Positions 32,100 through 41,240 of a DNA stretch of 64,000 nt are shown piece after piece. Source of the stretch: CAIOYC01 sp965277345 (GTDB lineage Bacteria > Pseudomonadota > Alphaproteobacteria > Caulobacterales > Caulobacteraceae); assembly GCA_965277345.1 (NCBI GenBank), contig CBDICI010000004.1, positions 1 through 64,000 on the forward strand. The letters are read 5' to 3'. Under the pieces are notes generated by a model. That model worked only from the letters and a program-made list of their open reading frames with translations. It was not told where the DNA came from and ran no database searches. How positions within the stretch are numbered: the stretch's first letter is position 1; every line of letters starts with the position of its first letter. The position numbers and the translations under genes are program-made.

Positions 32100-32801
<702 letters not shown>

Positions 32802-32854
32802 AGACCCCTCCTGGCGCGCCCGCCGGCCCATTTCCCGAGCGTGCCCGCAAGGCG

Positions 32855-32982
32855 GACTCCACTCTCATCCCCGCAACGCTAGGCTGCGAGTTACTTAAGA
32901 TTGGTTAATCGTGAATGCCGATAAACGAATCAGTAAGTCGATTGGCGCGATGCTTCAAGCGCCGCCGTTAACTATTTGATTC
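32855..32982 (-). promoter_or_regulatory. ctrA promoter region with GANTC and TTAA sites
   Basis: The 203-bp gap upstream of ctrA holds GACTC (32855-32859), GAATC (32927-32931) and GATTC (32978-32982), all GANTC targets of the cell-cycle methyltransferase CcrM; a fourth, GACTC, overlaps the next gene's end at 33002. TTAA-GATTGG-TTAA (32895-32908) resembles a CtrA box but with a 6-bp spacer instead of 7. Caulobacter ctrA has a methylation-sensitive P1 and a CtrA-activated P2, and the layout here is compatible with that. Confidence 0.65.
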
Positions 32983-33004
32983 AAGCCGAGTGCGGCGGTT
33001 CGAC

Positions 33005-33862
33005 TCAGACGCTGAATCGCGAGTCCAGCCAACGGTTTGCACGCAAGGCCGCGACAAAGGAGCGGCTGACCGGAGCCTGGATTCCGTTGCTCAGCCGAAG
33101 ACCGAGGTTGCGGCCCTGCTGTACGGTCTCGACCACCGCGGCGCGCGCGACCCACCAGGAACGATGTACCTGCATCCCGTCGATCCCCTGGACTTCCGCC
33201 ATGGCCGCCTTCAGCGGCATCAGCACCAGTTCGGAACCGCGATCGGTGTGCACGCGCACATAGTGATCCTCCATCTGCAGGCAGAGGAGGTTGCGGCCGA
33301 GACGGGGCGGCAGGCGGTCCAGCAACGGCGCACCCAAGCCTTCGGAGGCCTCTTCGGTCGAAGCGGGCGGTGACGCGGGGCCGGGCCTGTCGGGCGCCGC
33401 GACATCCGGCCTATCGGGATACAGGCCAACCCGGCGCCCAATGAAGTAATAGGCGAAGGTGCAAGGTTCGGCAATCGCCAGGGTCTGACCGTACCAGATG
33501 AAGAAGGGCGAGATGTGGCCGTGATTGCCGGGCCAGAACCAGGCGGAGAACAGCGCGATCATCGCCCCGAGCGGAAATGAGCCGAGGGCGATTCCTGTCG
33601 CCAACGCGAACCACACCGGTACGTCAAGCCGGCCTGCAATCCTGATCGCCAGCCGGGTGACGGTAGCGAGCACGATCAAGCCCATCCAGACGTCGGCGAC
33701 CCAATAGACGAGTCGCAGCTCGATCCGCCCGCCGTAGAAGCTGCCGAAGGGGCCGATGACGCCGAGGAACACACCGATTATAGTGGCGGCGGCCAAGTCC
33801 TTCGCCCACTCGCGCGGCGTGCCGAGAAGACTCGACCTCATCAGGCTCGGCGTATCGTCCAT
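33005..33862 (-). CDS. Membrane-bound LytTR-family transcriptional regulator
   Basis: The 285-residue protein has four helices (about 20-145: IIGVFLGVIGPFGSFYG, WVADVWMGLIVLATV, WFALATGIALGSFPLGAMIALF, and one around FFIWYGQTLAIAEP). A Pro-rich linker leads to a LytTR DNA-binding domain (about 185-285) with LLCLQMEDHYVRVHT, DGMQVHRSWWVAR and ISNG-like RLSNGIQAPVSRSF. This architecture is common in Caulobacterales and sphingomonads and lacks a receiver domain. The start is uncertain: 33862 was preferred to 33922, but neither has a strong ribosome-binding site. It diverges from the IspZ-like gene. Confidence 0.85.
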   Translation of the reverse strand: MDDTPSLMRSSLLGTPREWAKDLAAATIIGVFLGVIGPFGSFYGGRIELRLVYWVADVWMGLIVLATVTRLAIRIAGRLDVPVWFALATGIALGSFPLGAMIALFSAWFWPGNHGHISPFFIWYGQTLAIAEPCTFAYYFIGRRVGLYPDRPDVAAPDRPGPASPPASTEEASEGLGAPLLDRLPPRLGRNLLCLQMEDHYVRVHTDRGSELVLMPLKAAMAEVQGIDGMQVHRSWWVARAAVVETVQQGRNLGLRLSNGIQAPVSRSFVAALRANRWLDSRFSV

Positions 33863-34031
33863 TCCGTTGTGTAGCCTTGCCTCGGGCGATTTCGCAATCG
33901 CGCCGCCCGCCCATTCGCCCATTGGCGCAGGCGGTTAGCCGACACGCGAACCCACCGGTCGATCCGCGTAAGCCTCGTGGCGAGGGCGCCGAAAACGCGA
34001 TGTCTGTAGGCCGCCGCAGAGGAGGCCGCCC

Positions 34032-34655
34032 ATGTCCGCCATCACCCCGACCGTTCCGCAGCCCGCCCGGCCAGACGACGGAGCGCATGTCCATCCGCTG
34101 ATCCACGCCGGCAAGGGGCTCGCCGAGGATCTCCTCTCCACCCTGATGTTTGTCGGAGTCTATGCCCTGGGCCGCAACGTCTACCTGGCGACGGGCTTGG
34201 CGATCGCCGCCGGCGTCGCGCAGTTCGCCTGGCTGAAGCTCCGCCGCCAGCCCATAGACCTGATGCAGTGGATGAGCCTCGGCCTCGTCGTCACGTTCGG
34301 CGGCGCCTCGCTCCTTACCCACGACCCGCGCTTCATGATGCTGAAGCCGAGCCTGATCTATTGCGCCGTCGGCGCGGTGATGATGAAGCGGGGCTGGATG
34401 AACCGGTACGTGCCGGCCATTGCGCAAACCTGGGCGGGAGATGTGATCACCGCGTTCGGCTACGGGTGGTCGGCGCTGATGTTCGCCACCGCCGCGCTAA
34501 ACCTCGTTCTGGTGGCCAACGGCGATCCCAAGGCTTGGGCCTGGTTCGTCAGCGTATTTCCGGTGGCGTCCAAGCTCGGCCTGTTCGCCGTCCAATATCT
34601 GACGGTCCGGGCCGTCATCGGACGCCGGATGCGACGCGCGGGCGCCGCCCACTGA
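34032..34655 (+). CDS. IspZ/YciB-like inner-membrane septation protein
   Basis: The 207-residue protein has about six membrane segments. The middle shows the YciB/IspZ pattern WMSLGLVVTFGGASLLTHDP then KPSLIYCAVGAV, although overall divergence suggests a paralog rather than the main intracellular septation protein A. YciB-type proteins affect cell envelope synthesis and division. GGAGGCCGCCC lies just before the ATG. It is divergent from the LytTR regulator, which is a plausible controller. Confidence 0.72.
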   Translation: MSAITPTVPQPARPDDGAHVHPLIHAGKGLAEDLLSTLMFVGVYALGRNVYLATGLAIAAGVAQFAWLKLRRQPIDLMQWMSLGLVVTFGGASLLTHDPRFMMLKPSLIYCAVGAVMMKRGWMNRYVPAIAQTWAGDVITAFGYGWSALMFATAALNLVLVANGDPKAWAWFVSVFPVASKLGLFAVQYLTVRAVIGRRMRRAGAAH

Positions 34656-34723
34656 GCGGCGGCGTCGGGAACCCGTACAACCCTCACGCCATTGTTAGTT
34701 CAGACCTGTGGGAAAGGCTGAAC

Positions 34724-35035
34724 ATGCGCACCCTGGCACTGATGGTTCTGGTCCCGACGCTGAGCTTCGCGGGCGCGGCCCTCGCCACACCGTTCGACCC
34801 CGCCAGACAGTGCCGGGTCGGCGCGACGGAAACCGCACGACCCGACCAGTGCAAGGTTCAGCCCGCCGCTTCCGACCACGGAGCCCCGGAGCGCTACGAC
34901 TGGCCCCAGCATCACGTGATGAGCAAGGCGGAGGTGCGCGCCGAACTGGATGCAATCCGCACCGAACGCGGCTCCCCCTCCATCGATACCGCTCGCGTCG
35001 CGCTGAACGACCGCCCAAGCGCTGATCACGAGTGA
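34724..35035 (+). CDS. Small exported hypothetical protein
   Basis: The 103-residue product has a signal peptide (MRTLALMVLVPTLSFAGAALA), two Cys in the mature N-terminal part (RQCRVG, DQCKVQ) and a C-terminal helix MSKAEVRAELDAIRTERG. That helix resembles the segment seen in DUF4148-type periplasmic proteins, but the match is weak. GGAAAGG lies 7 nt before the ATG. The function is unknown. Confidence 0.65.
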   Translation: MRTLALMVLVPTLSFAGAALATPFDPARQCRVGATETARPDQCKVQPAASDHGAPERYDWPQHHVMSKAEVRAELDAIRTERGSPSIDTARVALNDRPSADHE

Positions 35036-35040
35036 ATCTC

Positions 35041-35301
35041 CTATGCCGTGCGTAACCGTCGGAAGGCCGAGAAAGGCCCCGGCGCATACGCGGGCCGGCG
35101 CTTCACGCGGCGCCATGAGCCATCGGATTCCTTGACGCGCAGATCGACGCTCTGTCCGCCTTCTTCGACAAAGGCCGCCATGCGTTCGGCGCGCCGGAGC
35201 GCGGTGGCGAAGGGCAGTCCGGAGTCGAGCACGCGGCCTTCCATGAGGACGGCCCACCCGGCGTCGCCCCCGCCCAGGATCCATACGATCTTGTCCGACA
35301 T
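35041..35301 (-). CDS. Small cytoplasmic protein, DUF2188-like
   Basis: The 86-residue protein has strand KIVWILGGGDAGWAVLMEGR, helix FATALRRAERMAAFVEEG and strand SVDLRVKESDGSWRRVKRR. That beta-alpha-beta pattern, with a Trp- and Arg-rich last strand, resembles DUF2188-type proteins. GAGGGTGG directly precedes the ATG. It is convergent with the exported protein gene to its left, 5 bp apart. The function is unknown. Confidence 0.65.
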   Translation of the reverse strand: MSDKIVWILGGGDAGWAVLMEGRVLDSGLPFATALRRAERMAAFVEEGGQSVDLRVKESDGSWRRVKRRPAYAPGPFSAFRRLRTA

Positions 35302-35421
35302 CCACCCTCGCCCCTAGCTTGGCCATTAGGTGGGCTGAGTTGTTGCATTGTTGAAATGTGACCGCGCGTCGCACCCTGGCCCAGCCTTTCACCTGTGGTT
35401 AACGGCGACCCGGCAAGGGTG

Positions 35422-36819
35422 ATGAAACCGCTGCTGGACCCGCCCTTGCGTAACCTGATCGCCGCCGTCGAACGCATCGATCCCCTCACCGTCTCGGGAC
35501 GGGTGGCGGCGGTGAACGGCCTGCTGATCGAGGCGCGGGGTGGATTGGCGCGGCTGTCGGTGGGGGCACGCGCCGATATCGTCCGGGGGCCCGGCTTCAA
35601 GCCCCTGCCCACGGAGGTGGTGGGTTTCCGCGAGACCCGCGCCTTGCTGATGCCCTTCGGTCCGGTGGAGGGCGTGGCCCCAGGGGCGGAAATCACCATC
35701 ATGCCACAGGGCGCGGCAGTGCGCCCGACCCTGGCCTGGCGAGGCCGGATCGTCGACGCCTTCGGGCAGCCGATCGACGGCAAGGGTCCGCTGCCCCAGG
35801 GCCCGGTCGCCTATCCCCTGCGCGCGCCGCCACCCGCCGCCCATGCGCGGGGCCGGGTGGGCGAGCGGCTGGACCTCGGCGTGCGCGCCATGGACGTCTT
35901 CACCACCGCCTCACGCGGACAGCGGCTGGGCATCTTCGCGGGCTCGGGCGTCGGCAAGAGCGTGCTGCTGTCCATGCTGGCGCGGGAGGCCAGTTGCGAC
36001 GCGGTGGTGGTGGGCCTGATCGGCGAACGGGGCCGGGAAGTGCGCGAGTTCATCGAGGAGACGCTGGGCGAGGCGGGACTGGCCCGCGCCATCGTGGTGG
36101 TGGCCACTTCCGACGAACCCGCCTTGAAGCGCCGCCAGGCCGCCTACCTCACCATGGCGCTGGCCGAATACCTGCGCGACCAGGATCAGGAGGTGCTATG
36201 CCTGATGGACAGCGTCACCCGCTTCGCCATGGCCCAGCGCGAGATCGGCCTGGCCGCGGGCGAGCCGCCTACCACCAAGGGCTATACCCCCACCGTCTTC
36301 ACCGAACTGCCCAAGCTGTTGGAGCGCGCGGGTCCGGGGCCGATCCGGCCGGACGGCACGGTGGCGGGGCCGATCACCGCCATGTTCACCGTCCTGGTGG
36401 ACGGCGACGACCATAACGAGCCGATCGCCGACGCCGTGCGCGGTATCCTGGACGGTCACATCGTCATGGAGCGCGCCATCGCCGAGCGCGGGCGCTTCCC
36501 CGCCATCAACGTGCTGAAATCGATCAGCCGCACCATGCCGGGCAACCAGACCGCGGCGGAGCGCGAGATCGTCAGGGGCGCCCGGCGCGCCCTGTCGTCC
36601 TACGCCAATATGGAGGAGCTGATCCGCATCGGCGCCTACCGCACCGGCTCCGACGTCGAGGTGGACCGCGCGATCGCGCTGAACCCCGCGCTGGAGGCCT
36701 TCCTCACCCAGGGCAAGGACGAGACCACCCCGCTGGCGGACGCCTTCATCGGGCTCGGCGCGATCCTCGGCGACGCGCCCGCGCCGGTGACCCCGCCGGC
36801 GTTCGAGGCGGCCGCATGA
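35422..36819 (+). CDS. fliI: Flagellum-specific ATPase FliI
   Basis: FliI is the hexameric ATPase of the flagellar type III export apparatus. The 465-residue product has the F1-like core: Walker A GSGVGKS (174-180), GLIGERGREVREFIEETLG, Walker B VLCLMDSVTRFAMAQREIG and PPTTKGYTPTVF, with a C-terminal SYANMEELIRIGAY. The ATG at 35422 was chosen over a GTG at 35395; with the latter a TTAAC sequence would fall within the coding region instead of the promoter. It overlaps fliJ by 4 bp and lies about 2.6 kb from ctrA, which controls flagellar genes. Confidence 0.96.
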   Translation: MKPLLDPPLRNLIAAVERIDPLTVSGRVAAVNGLLIEARGGLARLSVGARADIVRGPGFKPLPTEVVGFRETRALLMPFGPVEGVAPGAEITIMPQGAAVRPTLAWRGRIVDAFGQPIDGKGPLPQGPVAYPLRAPPPAAHARGRVGERLDLGVRAMDVFTTASRGQRLGIFAGSGVGKSVLLSMLAREASCDAVVVGLIGERGREVREFIEETLGEAGLARAIVVVATSDEPALKRRQAAYLTMALAEYLRDQDQEVLCLMDSVTRFAMAQREIGLAAGEPPTTKGYTPTVFTELPKLLERAGPGPIRPDGTVAGPITAMFTVLVDGDDHNEPIADAVRGILDGHIVMERAIAERGRFPAINVLKSISRTMPGNQTAAEREIVRGARRALSSYANMEELIRIGAYRTGSDVEVDRAIALNPALEAFLTQGKDETTPLADAFIGLGAILGDAPAPVTPPAFEAAA

Positions 36820-37226
36820 GCTGGACGGAAAGCCTGATCAAGCTGCGCACCTTCGAGATCGAAGGCCTGCGCAAGCGCCTCGGCGCGGTCCTGGAGGTTC
36901 GCAAACAGCTGCAGCAGAAGCTGACCGCGCTCGACGCCGAAGCCGCGCGTGAAGCCGCCCACGCCAGCGCCAATGCCGAGGCCGGCTGGTACCTGATCGG
37001 CTACCGCGAAGGCTGGAGGCGGCGCCGCGCGGCGCTGGAGGCCGAACTGCGCACCCTTGACGGGGAGGAGCGCGGCGCCCGCGATGCTCTCACCGAGGCC
37101 TTCGAGGGACTGAAAAAGGTCGAGAAGACCGCCGAGACCATGGCCGCCCGGGCCGCCAAGGAAGCGGCCCACCACGAAAGCCAGGAAATGGACGAACAGG
37201 CGCTGCGCCGACGGATCGCGGGCTGA
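36816..37226 (+). CDS. fliJ: Flagellar export chaperone FliJ
   Basis: The 136-residue protein is almost entirely alpha-helical with coiled-coil heptads: SWTESLIKLRTFEIEGLRKR at the start, Arg/Glu-rich repeats to about 120, and alanine-rich stretches. FliJ inserts into the FliI hexamer and escorts chaperones. It is assigned from position (ATGA overlap with fliI), size and coiled-coil character, since FliJ sequences diverge strongly. Confidence 0.9.
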   Translation: MSWTESLIKLRTFEIEGLRKRLGAVLEVRKQLQQKLTALDAEAAREAAHASANAEAGWYLIGYREGWRRRRAALEAELRTLDGEERGARDALTEAFEGLKKVEKTAETMAARAAKEAAHHESQEMDEQALRRRIAG

Positions 37227-37385
37227 GGGGTTCCGCTTCCGCCGTCCCGATGCTACATGCGCCGCCATGCGACGTGGTCCGAGAGCTCCGCGAATTATCC
37301 GCCCGGCGTGACGCCCAAGGGCCCCTGCCCCGTGTCCGCCGGATCGCCCCTCCCCGTGCAGCGCAATAGCGGATAAAGCTCCCCC

Positions 37386-40300
37386 ATGGCCGACGACCAC
37401 GCCCCGACCGATTCCGGCACGACGGAAAGGCGCGACTATCGCCCCACCGTGTTCCTGCCCGAGACGCCTTTTCCCATGCGCGCGGGCCTGCCCCGGCTGG
37501 AGCCCGAAATCCTGGCCGAATGGGAGGCCGCCGATCTCTATCACACCCTGCGCAGGACGCGGCAGGAGGCCGGTTCGCCCCTGTTCGTGCTGCATGACGG
37601 CCCGCCCTACGCCAATGGCGCGATCCACATCGGCCATGCGCTGAACAAGACGCTGAAGGACTTCGTGGTCCGCTCGCGCTTCCTCTTGGGCTACGACGTG
37701 GACTATGTGCCGGGCTGGGACTGCCACGGTCTGCCCATCGAGTGGAAGATCGAGGAGCAGTATCGCGCCAAGGGCCGGCGCAAGGACGACGTGCCGGTGG
37801 CCGAGTTCCGCGCCCAATGCCGCGCCTATGCCGCCCAGTGGATCGAGGCGCAGAAGGCGGAGTTCAAGCGGCTCGGGATCTTGGGGCGCTGGGAAGCGCC
37901 CTACGCCACCATGGACTTCGCCACCGAGGCCAGGATCGTCCAGGAGTTCCACAAGTTCCTGATGAGCGGCCAGCTCTATCGCGGCTCCAAGCCGGTGATG
38001 TGGAGCCCGGTGGAGCGCACCGCCCTGGCCGACGCCGAGGTGGAATACCACCCCCACACCTCGCCCACGATCTGGGTGAAGTTCCCCGTGAAGATGTACG
38101 ACGAAGAGCATTACGCCAACTCCGACGATCCGCGCGGCGACAACGTGTTCCGCCTGCAGCCCAACGACGCTTCGGTGGTGATCTGGACCACCACGCCCTG
38201 GACCATCCCCGCCAACCGCGCCATCAGCTTCAACCCCAAGATCGCCTATGGCCTCTATGAGGTCGAGGCCATGGAGGAGGGGCTGGCCTTCGCGCCCTGG
38301 GCCAAGCCGGGCGACCGGCTGATCGTGGCCGACAAGCTGGCGGAGAGCGTGCGCGCCGCCGCCAGGATCGCCAGATGGCGCCGCGCCGAACCGGTCGATC
38401 CCACCGGCATGATCTGCGCCCACCCGCTGGCGCATCTGGACGCCGGCTACGGCTTCGAGGTCCCACTCCTTCCCGGCGATCACGTCACGGACGACGCCGG
38501 TACAGGGTTCGTACACACCGCCCCCGGCCATGGTGCCGACGACTATGCGGTGTGGCTGGCCAACGGCCATCGCGACATCCCCGACACCGTGGACCCGGAC
38601 GGCGCCTACTATCCCTCCGTTCCGTTGTTCGCCGGGCTGAAGGTATTGGAGACCGAGGGCAAGAAGACCGGCAAGTTCGGCCCCGCCAACGCGGCGGTGA
38701 TGGACAAGCTGATCGAGGCCGGAAACCTGCTCGCGCGGGACCGGGTCGAGCATTCCTACCCCCATTCCTGGCGCTCCAAGGCCCCGGTGATCTTCCGCAA
38801 CACGGCCCAGTGGTTCATCCGCATGGACATGGCCCTTTCTACTCCCCTGCAAAGCGGGGGAGGTGGCGCGGCGCACAGCGCCATGACGGAGGGGACTGCG
38901 CCGACGCCAGCCGGACAGGGCGGCGCTGCCCCGTCCACCGCTCCGCGGTCCCCCTCCCCCTCTGCGAAGGGGAGGAATGAGACCCTCCGCCACCACGCCC
39001 TCGCCGCCATCGACGAAACCCAGTTCTTCCCCGAAAGCGGCAAGGCGCGCCTGCGTGGCATGGTGGAGACGCGGCCGGACTGGCTGATCTCGCGCCAGCG
39101 CGCCTGGGGTACGCCGCTCGCCATGTTCGTGGACAAGCGGACCGGCGAGCCGCTGCGCGACGAAACCGTCAACGCCCGCATCGTCGCCGCCGTGGAGACC
39201 GGCGGGGCCGACGCCTGGTACGCCGCCGATCCCGCCGACTTCCTGGGCGATGGCCGCGATCCCGCCGACTATGAGATGGTCACCGACATCCTGGATGTGT
39301 GGTTCGACAGCGGCTGCACTCACGCCTTCACCATCGAGCACCGCGAGGGCGGCCCGGACGCCAGTCCCCATGATCCAAGCCATTGGCCCGCCGACCTCTA
39401 CCTGGAGGGATCGGACCAGTCGCGCGGCTGGTTCCAGTCATCCTTGCTGGAAAGCTGCGGCACGCGCGGCCGGGCTCCGTATCGCGCGGTGGTCACCTGC
39501 GGCATGACGCTGACCGACACCGGCGAGAAGATGTCGAAGTCGCTCGGCAACGCGGTCGAGCCCCAGACCATCATCAAGCAGTCCGGCGCGGAGATCATCC
39601 GCCTGTGGGTCGCCACGGTGGACTATACCGAGGATCAGAAGATCGGCCCGACCGTGCTGCAGACGGTGAGCGACAGCTATCGCAAGCTGCGCAACACCCT
39701 GCGCTACCTGCTGGGCGCCCTGGCCGGGTTCGAGGACGCCGAACGGGTGGCCTACGACGCCATGCCGCCGCTGGAGCGCTATGTGTTGCACCGGCTTCAC
39801 GTGCTGGATGGTGTGGTGCGCGCGGCCTACACCACCTACGCCTTCAATACCGTGCTGCGGCAGGTGACGGACTTCTGCAATATCGAGCTGTCGGCGCTGT
39901 ATTTCGACATCCGCAAGGACAGCCTGTATTGCGACCGGCCGGACAGCATAAAGCGCCGGGCGGCGCGCACGGTGATGGATCTCGTGTTCGAGCGCCTCAC
40001 CGCCTGGCTCTCGCCGCTCATGCCCTTCACCACGGAGGAAGCCTGGCGGACCCGCCACCCGGGCGGCGCCCCAAACGCGCTGCGCGTGATCCCGGAGACG
40101 CCGGAAGGGTGGCGAAACGAGGCGGAAGCGGCGCGGTGGGCGACCATCGCCGACATCACGGAGGCGGTGACCGCGGTGCTGGAAGCGGAACGCCGTGAGA
40201 AGCGGATCGGCTCAGCCCTGGAGGCGGCCCCGATCATCACCGTAACGCCGGAGTTGGCGTCCGCATTCGACTCACTCGACGTGGCGGAGATATTCAGAAC

Positions 40301-40484
40301 CTCGGCGGCCACGCTGGAATCCTCCGCCGAGATGACGCGGCCCTGCGAGGTCATCCATGCGCCGGCCCAGGGCCAGAAGTGCGAGCGCTGCTGGCGCATC
40401 CTGCCTGAGGTGAAGACCGCCACGCGGCTTTGCCTGCGCTGCGAGGATGCGGTGGCCGATTGGGATAGCCATCACCATGCATAA
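37386..40484 (+). CDS. ileS: Isoleucyl-tRNA synthetase with repeat-derived insertion
   Basis: IleS charges tRNA-Ile and edits valine. The 1032-residue class I enzyme shows the HIGH motif in PYANGAIHIGHALNK, the CP1 editing region (GTGFVHTAPGHGADDY, TTTPWTIPANR), SRQRAWGTPL, KMSKS in GEKMSKSLGN, the anticodon-binding domain and a C-terminal zinc finger (KCERCWRI, RLCLRCED). Between QWFIRMDMAL and ETLRHHALAAID, residues 485-531 are a Gly/Ala/Pro/Ser-rich stretch with no counterpart in the enzyme. It is encoded by a dispersed palindromic repeat that stays in frame. All catalytic motifs remain, so the enzyme is expected to work; it must, unless a second ileS exists. Confidence 0.97.
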   Translation: MADDHAPTDSGTTERRDYRPTVFLPETPFPMRAGLPRLEPEILAEWEAADLYHTLRRTRQEAGSPLFVLHDGPPYANGAIHIGHALNKTLKDFVVRSRFLLGYDVDYVPGWDCHGLPIEWKIEEQYRAKGRRKDDVPVAEFRAQCRAYAAQWIEAQKAEFKRLGILGRWEAPYATMDFATEARIVQEFHKFLMSGQLYRGSKPVMWSPVERTALADAEVEYHPHTSPTIWVKFPVKMYDEEHYANSDDPRGDNVFRLQPNDASVVIWTTTPWTIPANRAISFNPKIAYGLYEVEAMEEGLAFAPWAKPGDRLIVADKLAESVRAAARIARWRRAEPVDPTGMICAHPLAHLDAGYGFEVPLLPGDHVTDDAGTGFVHTAPGHGADDYAVWLANGHRDIPDTVDPDGAYYPSVPLFAGLKVLETEGKKTGKFGPANAAVMDKLIEAGNLLARDRVEHSYPHSWRSKAPVIFRNTAQWFIRMDMALSTPLQSGGGGAAHSAMTEGTAPTPAGQGGAAPSTAPRSPSPSAKGRNETLRHHALAAIDETQFFPESGKARLRGMVETRPDWLISRQRAWGTPLAMFVDKRTGEPLRDETVNARIVAAVETGGADAWYAADPADFLGDGRDPADYEMVTDILDVWFDSGCTHAFTIEHREGGPDASPHDPSHWPADLYLEGSDQSRGWFQSSLLESCGTRGRAPYRAVVTCGMTLTDTGEKMSKSLGNAVEPQTIIKQSGAEIIRLWVATVDYTEDQKIGPTVLQTVSDSYRKLRNTLRYLLGALAGFEDAERVAYDAMPPLERYVLHRLHVLDGVVRAAYTTYAFNTVLRQVTDFCNIELSALYFDIRKDSLYCDRPDSIKRRAARTVMDLVFERLTAWLSPLMPFTTEEAWRTRHPGGAPNALRVIPETPEGWRNEAEAARWATIADITEAVTAVLEAERREKRIGSALEAAPIITVTPELASAFDSLDVAEIFRTSAATLESSAEMTRPCEVIHAPAQGQKCERCWRILPEVKTATRLCLRCEDAVADWDSHHHA
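38838..38978 (+). repeat. Palindromic repeat element inserted in frame within ileS
   Basis: These 141 bp (47 codons) match the intergenic element at 41824-41944. Shared blocks are AGCGGGGGAGGTGGCG near the left end, GACGGAGGGG in the middle, and TCCCCCTCTGCGAAGGGG plus AGGA at the right. It contains two hairpins, CTCCCC/GGGGAG (38842-38862) and CCTCCCC/GGGGAGG (38953-38975). No stop is created and the frame is restored exactly. Confidence 0.85.
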
Positions 40485-40489
40485 CCCGT

Positions 40490-40612
40490 TCATCCCGGCG
40501 AATGCCGGGACCCAGATCGAAAAGCGCCGGCGACTGATCGGGAACCCCTTGGCCGTCCTTCACGTCGGAGGTCTGCGCCCGATGATTTGTGTCCCGGCAT
40601 TCGCCGGGATGA
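40490..40612 (+). repeat. Paired REP-like element between ileS and lspA
   Basis: Left arm 40490-40511 and right arm 40591-40612 are perfect 22-bp reverse complements (TCATCCCGGCGAATGCCGGG plus AC). Each arm is itself a hairpin, CCCGGC-GAAT-GCCGGG, so the unit resembles a BIME: two REP-like hairpins in opposite orientation around about 79 bp. It fills the gap between ileS and lspA. Confidence 0.85.
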
Positions 40613-40631
40613 GCGGAACGGGGGCTGCTGC

Positions 40632-41150
40632 GTGACGGACCTGAAAGACTCCCCCATCTCCCCCAATGGCTGGCTGGCCTATGGGGTGGCGCTGGGGGCA
40701 ATGGTCATCGACCAGCTGTCCAAGTTCTGGATCCTGTATGGGTTCGACCTGCCGGAAAAGTTCTCCGTGCCGGTGATCCCGCGGCTGTTTCGCCTCACCA
40801 TGGTGTGGAACCCCGGCGTGTCGTTCGGCCTGCTGCGCGCCGACAACCCCGCGGGGCGGATACTGCTCAGCCTGTTCGCCGCCGCCGTGGTCATCGGCAT
40901 CGGCTGGTGGGTGAGGAAGGCGGAGCGCCGGCTGACAGCCGTGGCGCTCGGCCTCGTCATGGGCGGCGCGCTCGGCAACAACCTGATCGACCGCATCCGG
41001 CTTGGCCACGTGGCCGACTTTCTGGACTTCTCCGGCACGGGCTTCTTCCCCTGGGTGTTCAACGTGGCGGACAGTTGCATCACCATCGGTGTGGCGCTAT
41101 TGCTGCTGGAGACCTTCATCGCCAAACCGGCGCCCAAGGCCGCGGCTTGA
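40632..41150 (+). CDS. lspA: Lipoprotein signal peptidase (signal peptidase II)
   Basis: LspA is an inner-membrane aspartyl protease that removes signal peptides from prolipoproteins after lipidation. The 172-residue protein has four helices; catalytic aspartates D129 (GHVADFLDF) and D147 (FNVADSCI) and the motif GGALGNNLIDR are intact, as is DQLSK near the N-terminus. The start is a GTG just after the REP-like element; a longer reading would translate repeat sequence and was rejected. It precedes a predicted lipoprotein gene that is a likely substrate. Confidence 0.95.
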   Translation: MTDLKDSPISPNGWLAYGVALGAMVIDQLSKFWILYGFDLPEKFSVPVIPRLFRLTMVWNPGVSFGLLRADNPAGRILLSLFAAAVVIGIGWWVRKAERRLTAVALGLVMGGALGNNLIDRIRLGHVADFLDFSGTGFFPWVFNVADSCITIGVALLLLETFIAKPAPKAAA

Positions 41151-41240
41151 GCCTGCGACGCGGCGGCGTTTGCGGCGACGGCGCGAATGCGCTAACCACG
41201 CCCAATCGAATTGGCCGGGGGGCCAATGGAGCGGGATTTC

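Noticed and set aside
32895..32908. Full CtrA box TTAA-N7-TTAA in the ctrA promoter
   Set aside because: The spacer is 6 bp, so it was reported only as a CtrA-like pair, not a consensus site.
36636..39383. 915-residue leftward reading frame opposite fliI, fliJ and ileS
   Set aside because: Shadow of three certain genes; no ribosome-binding site, signal or motif.
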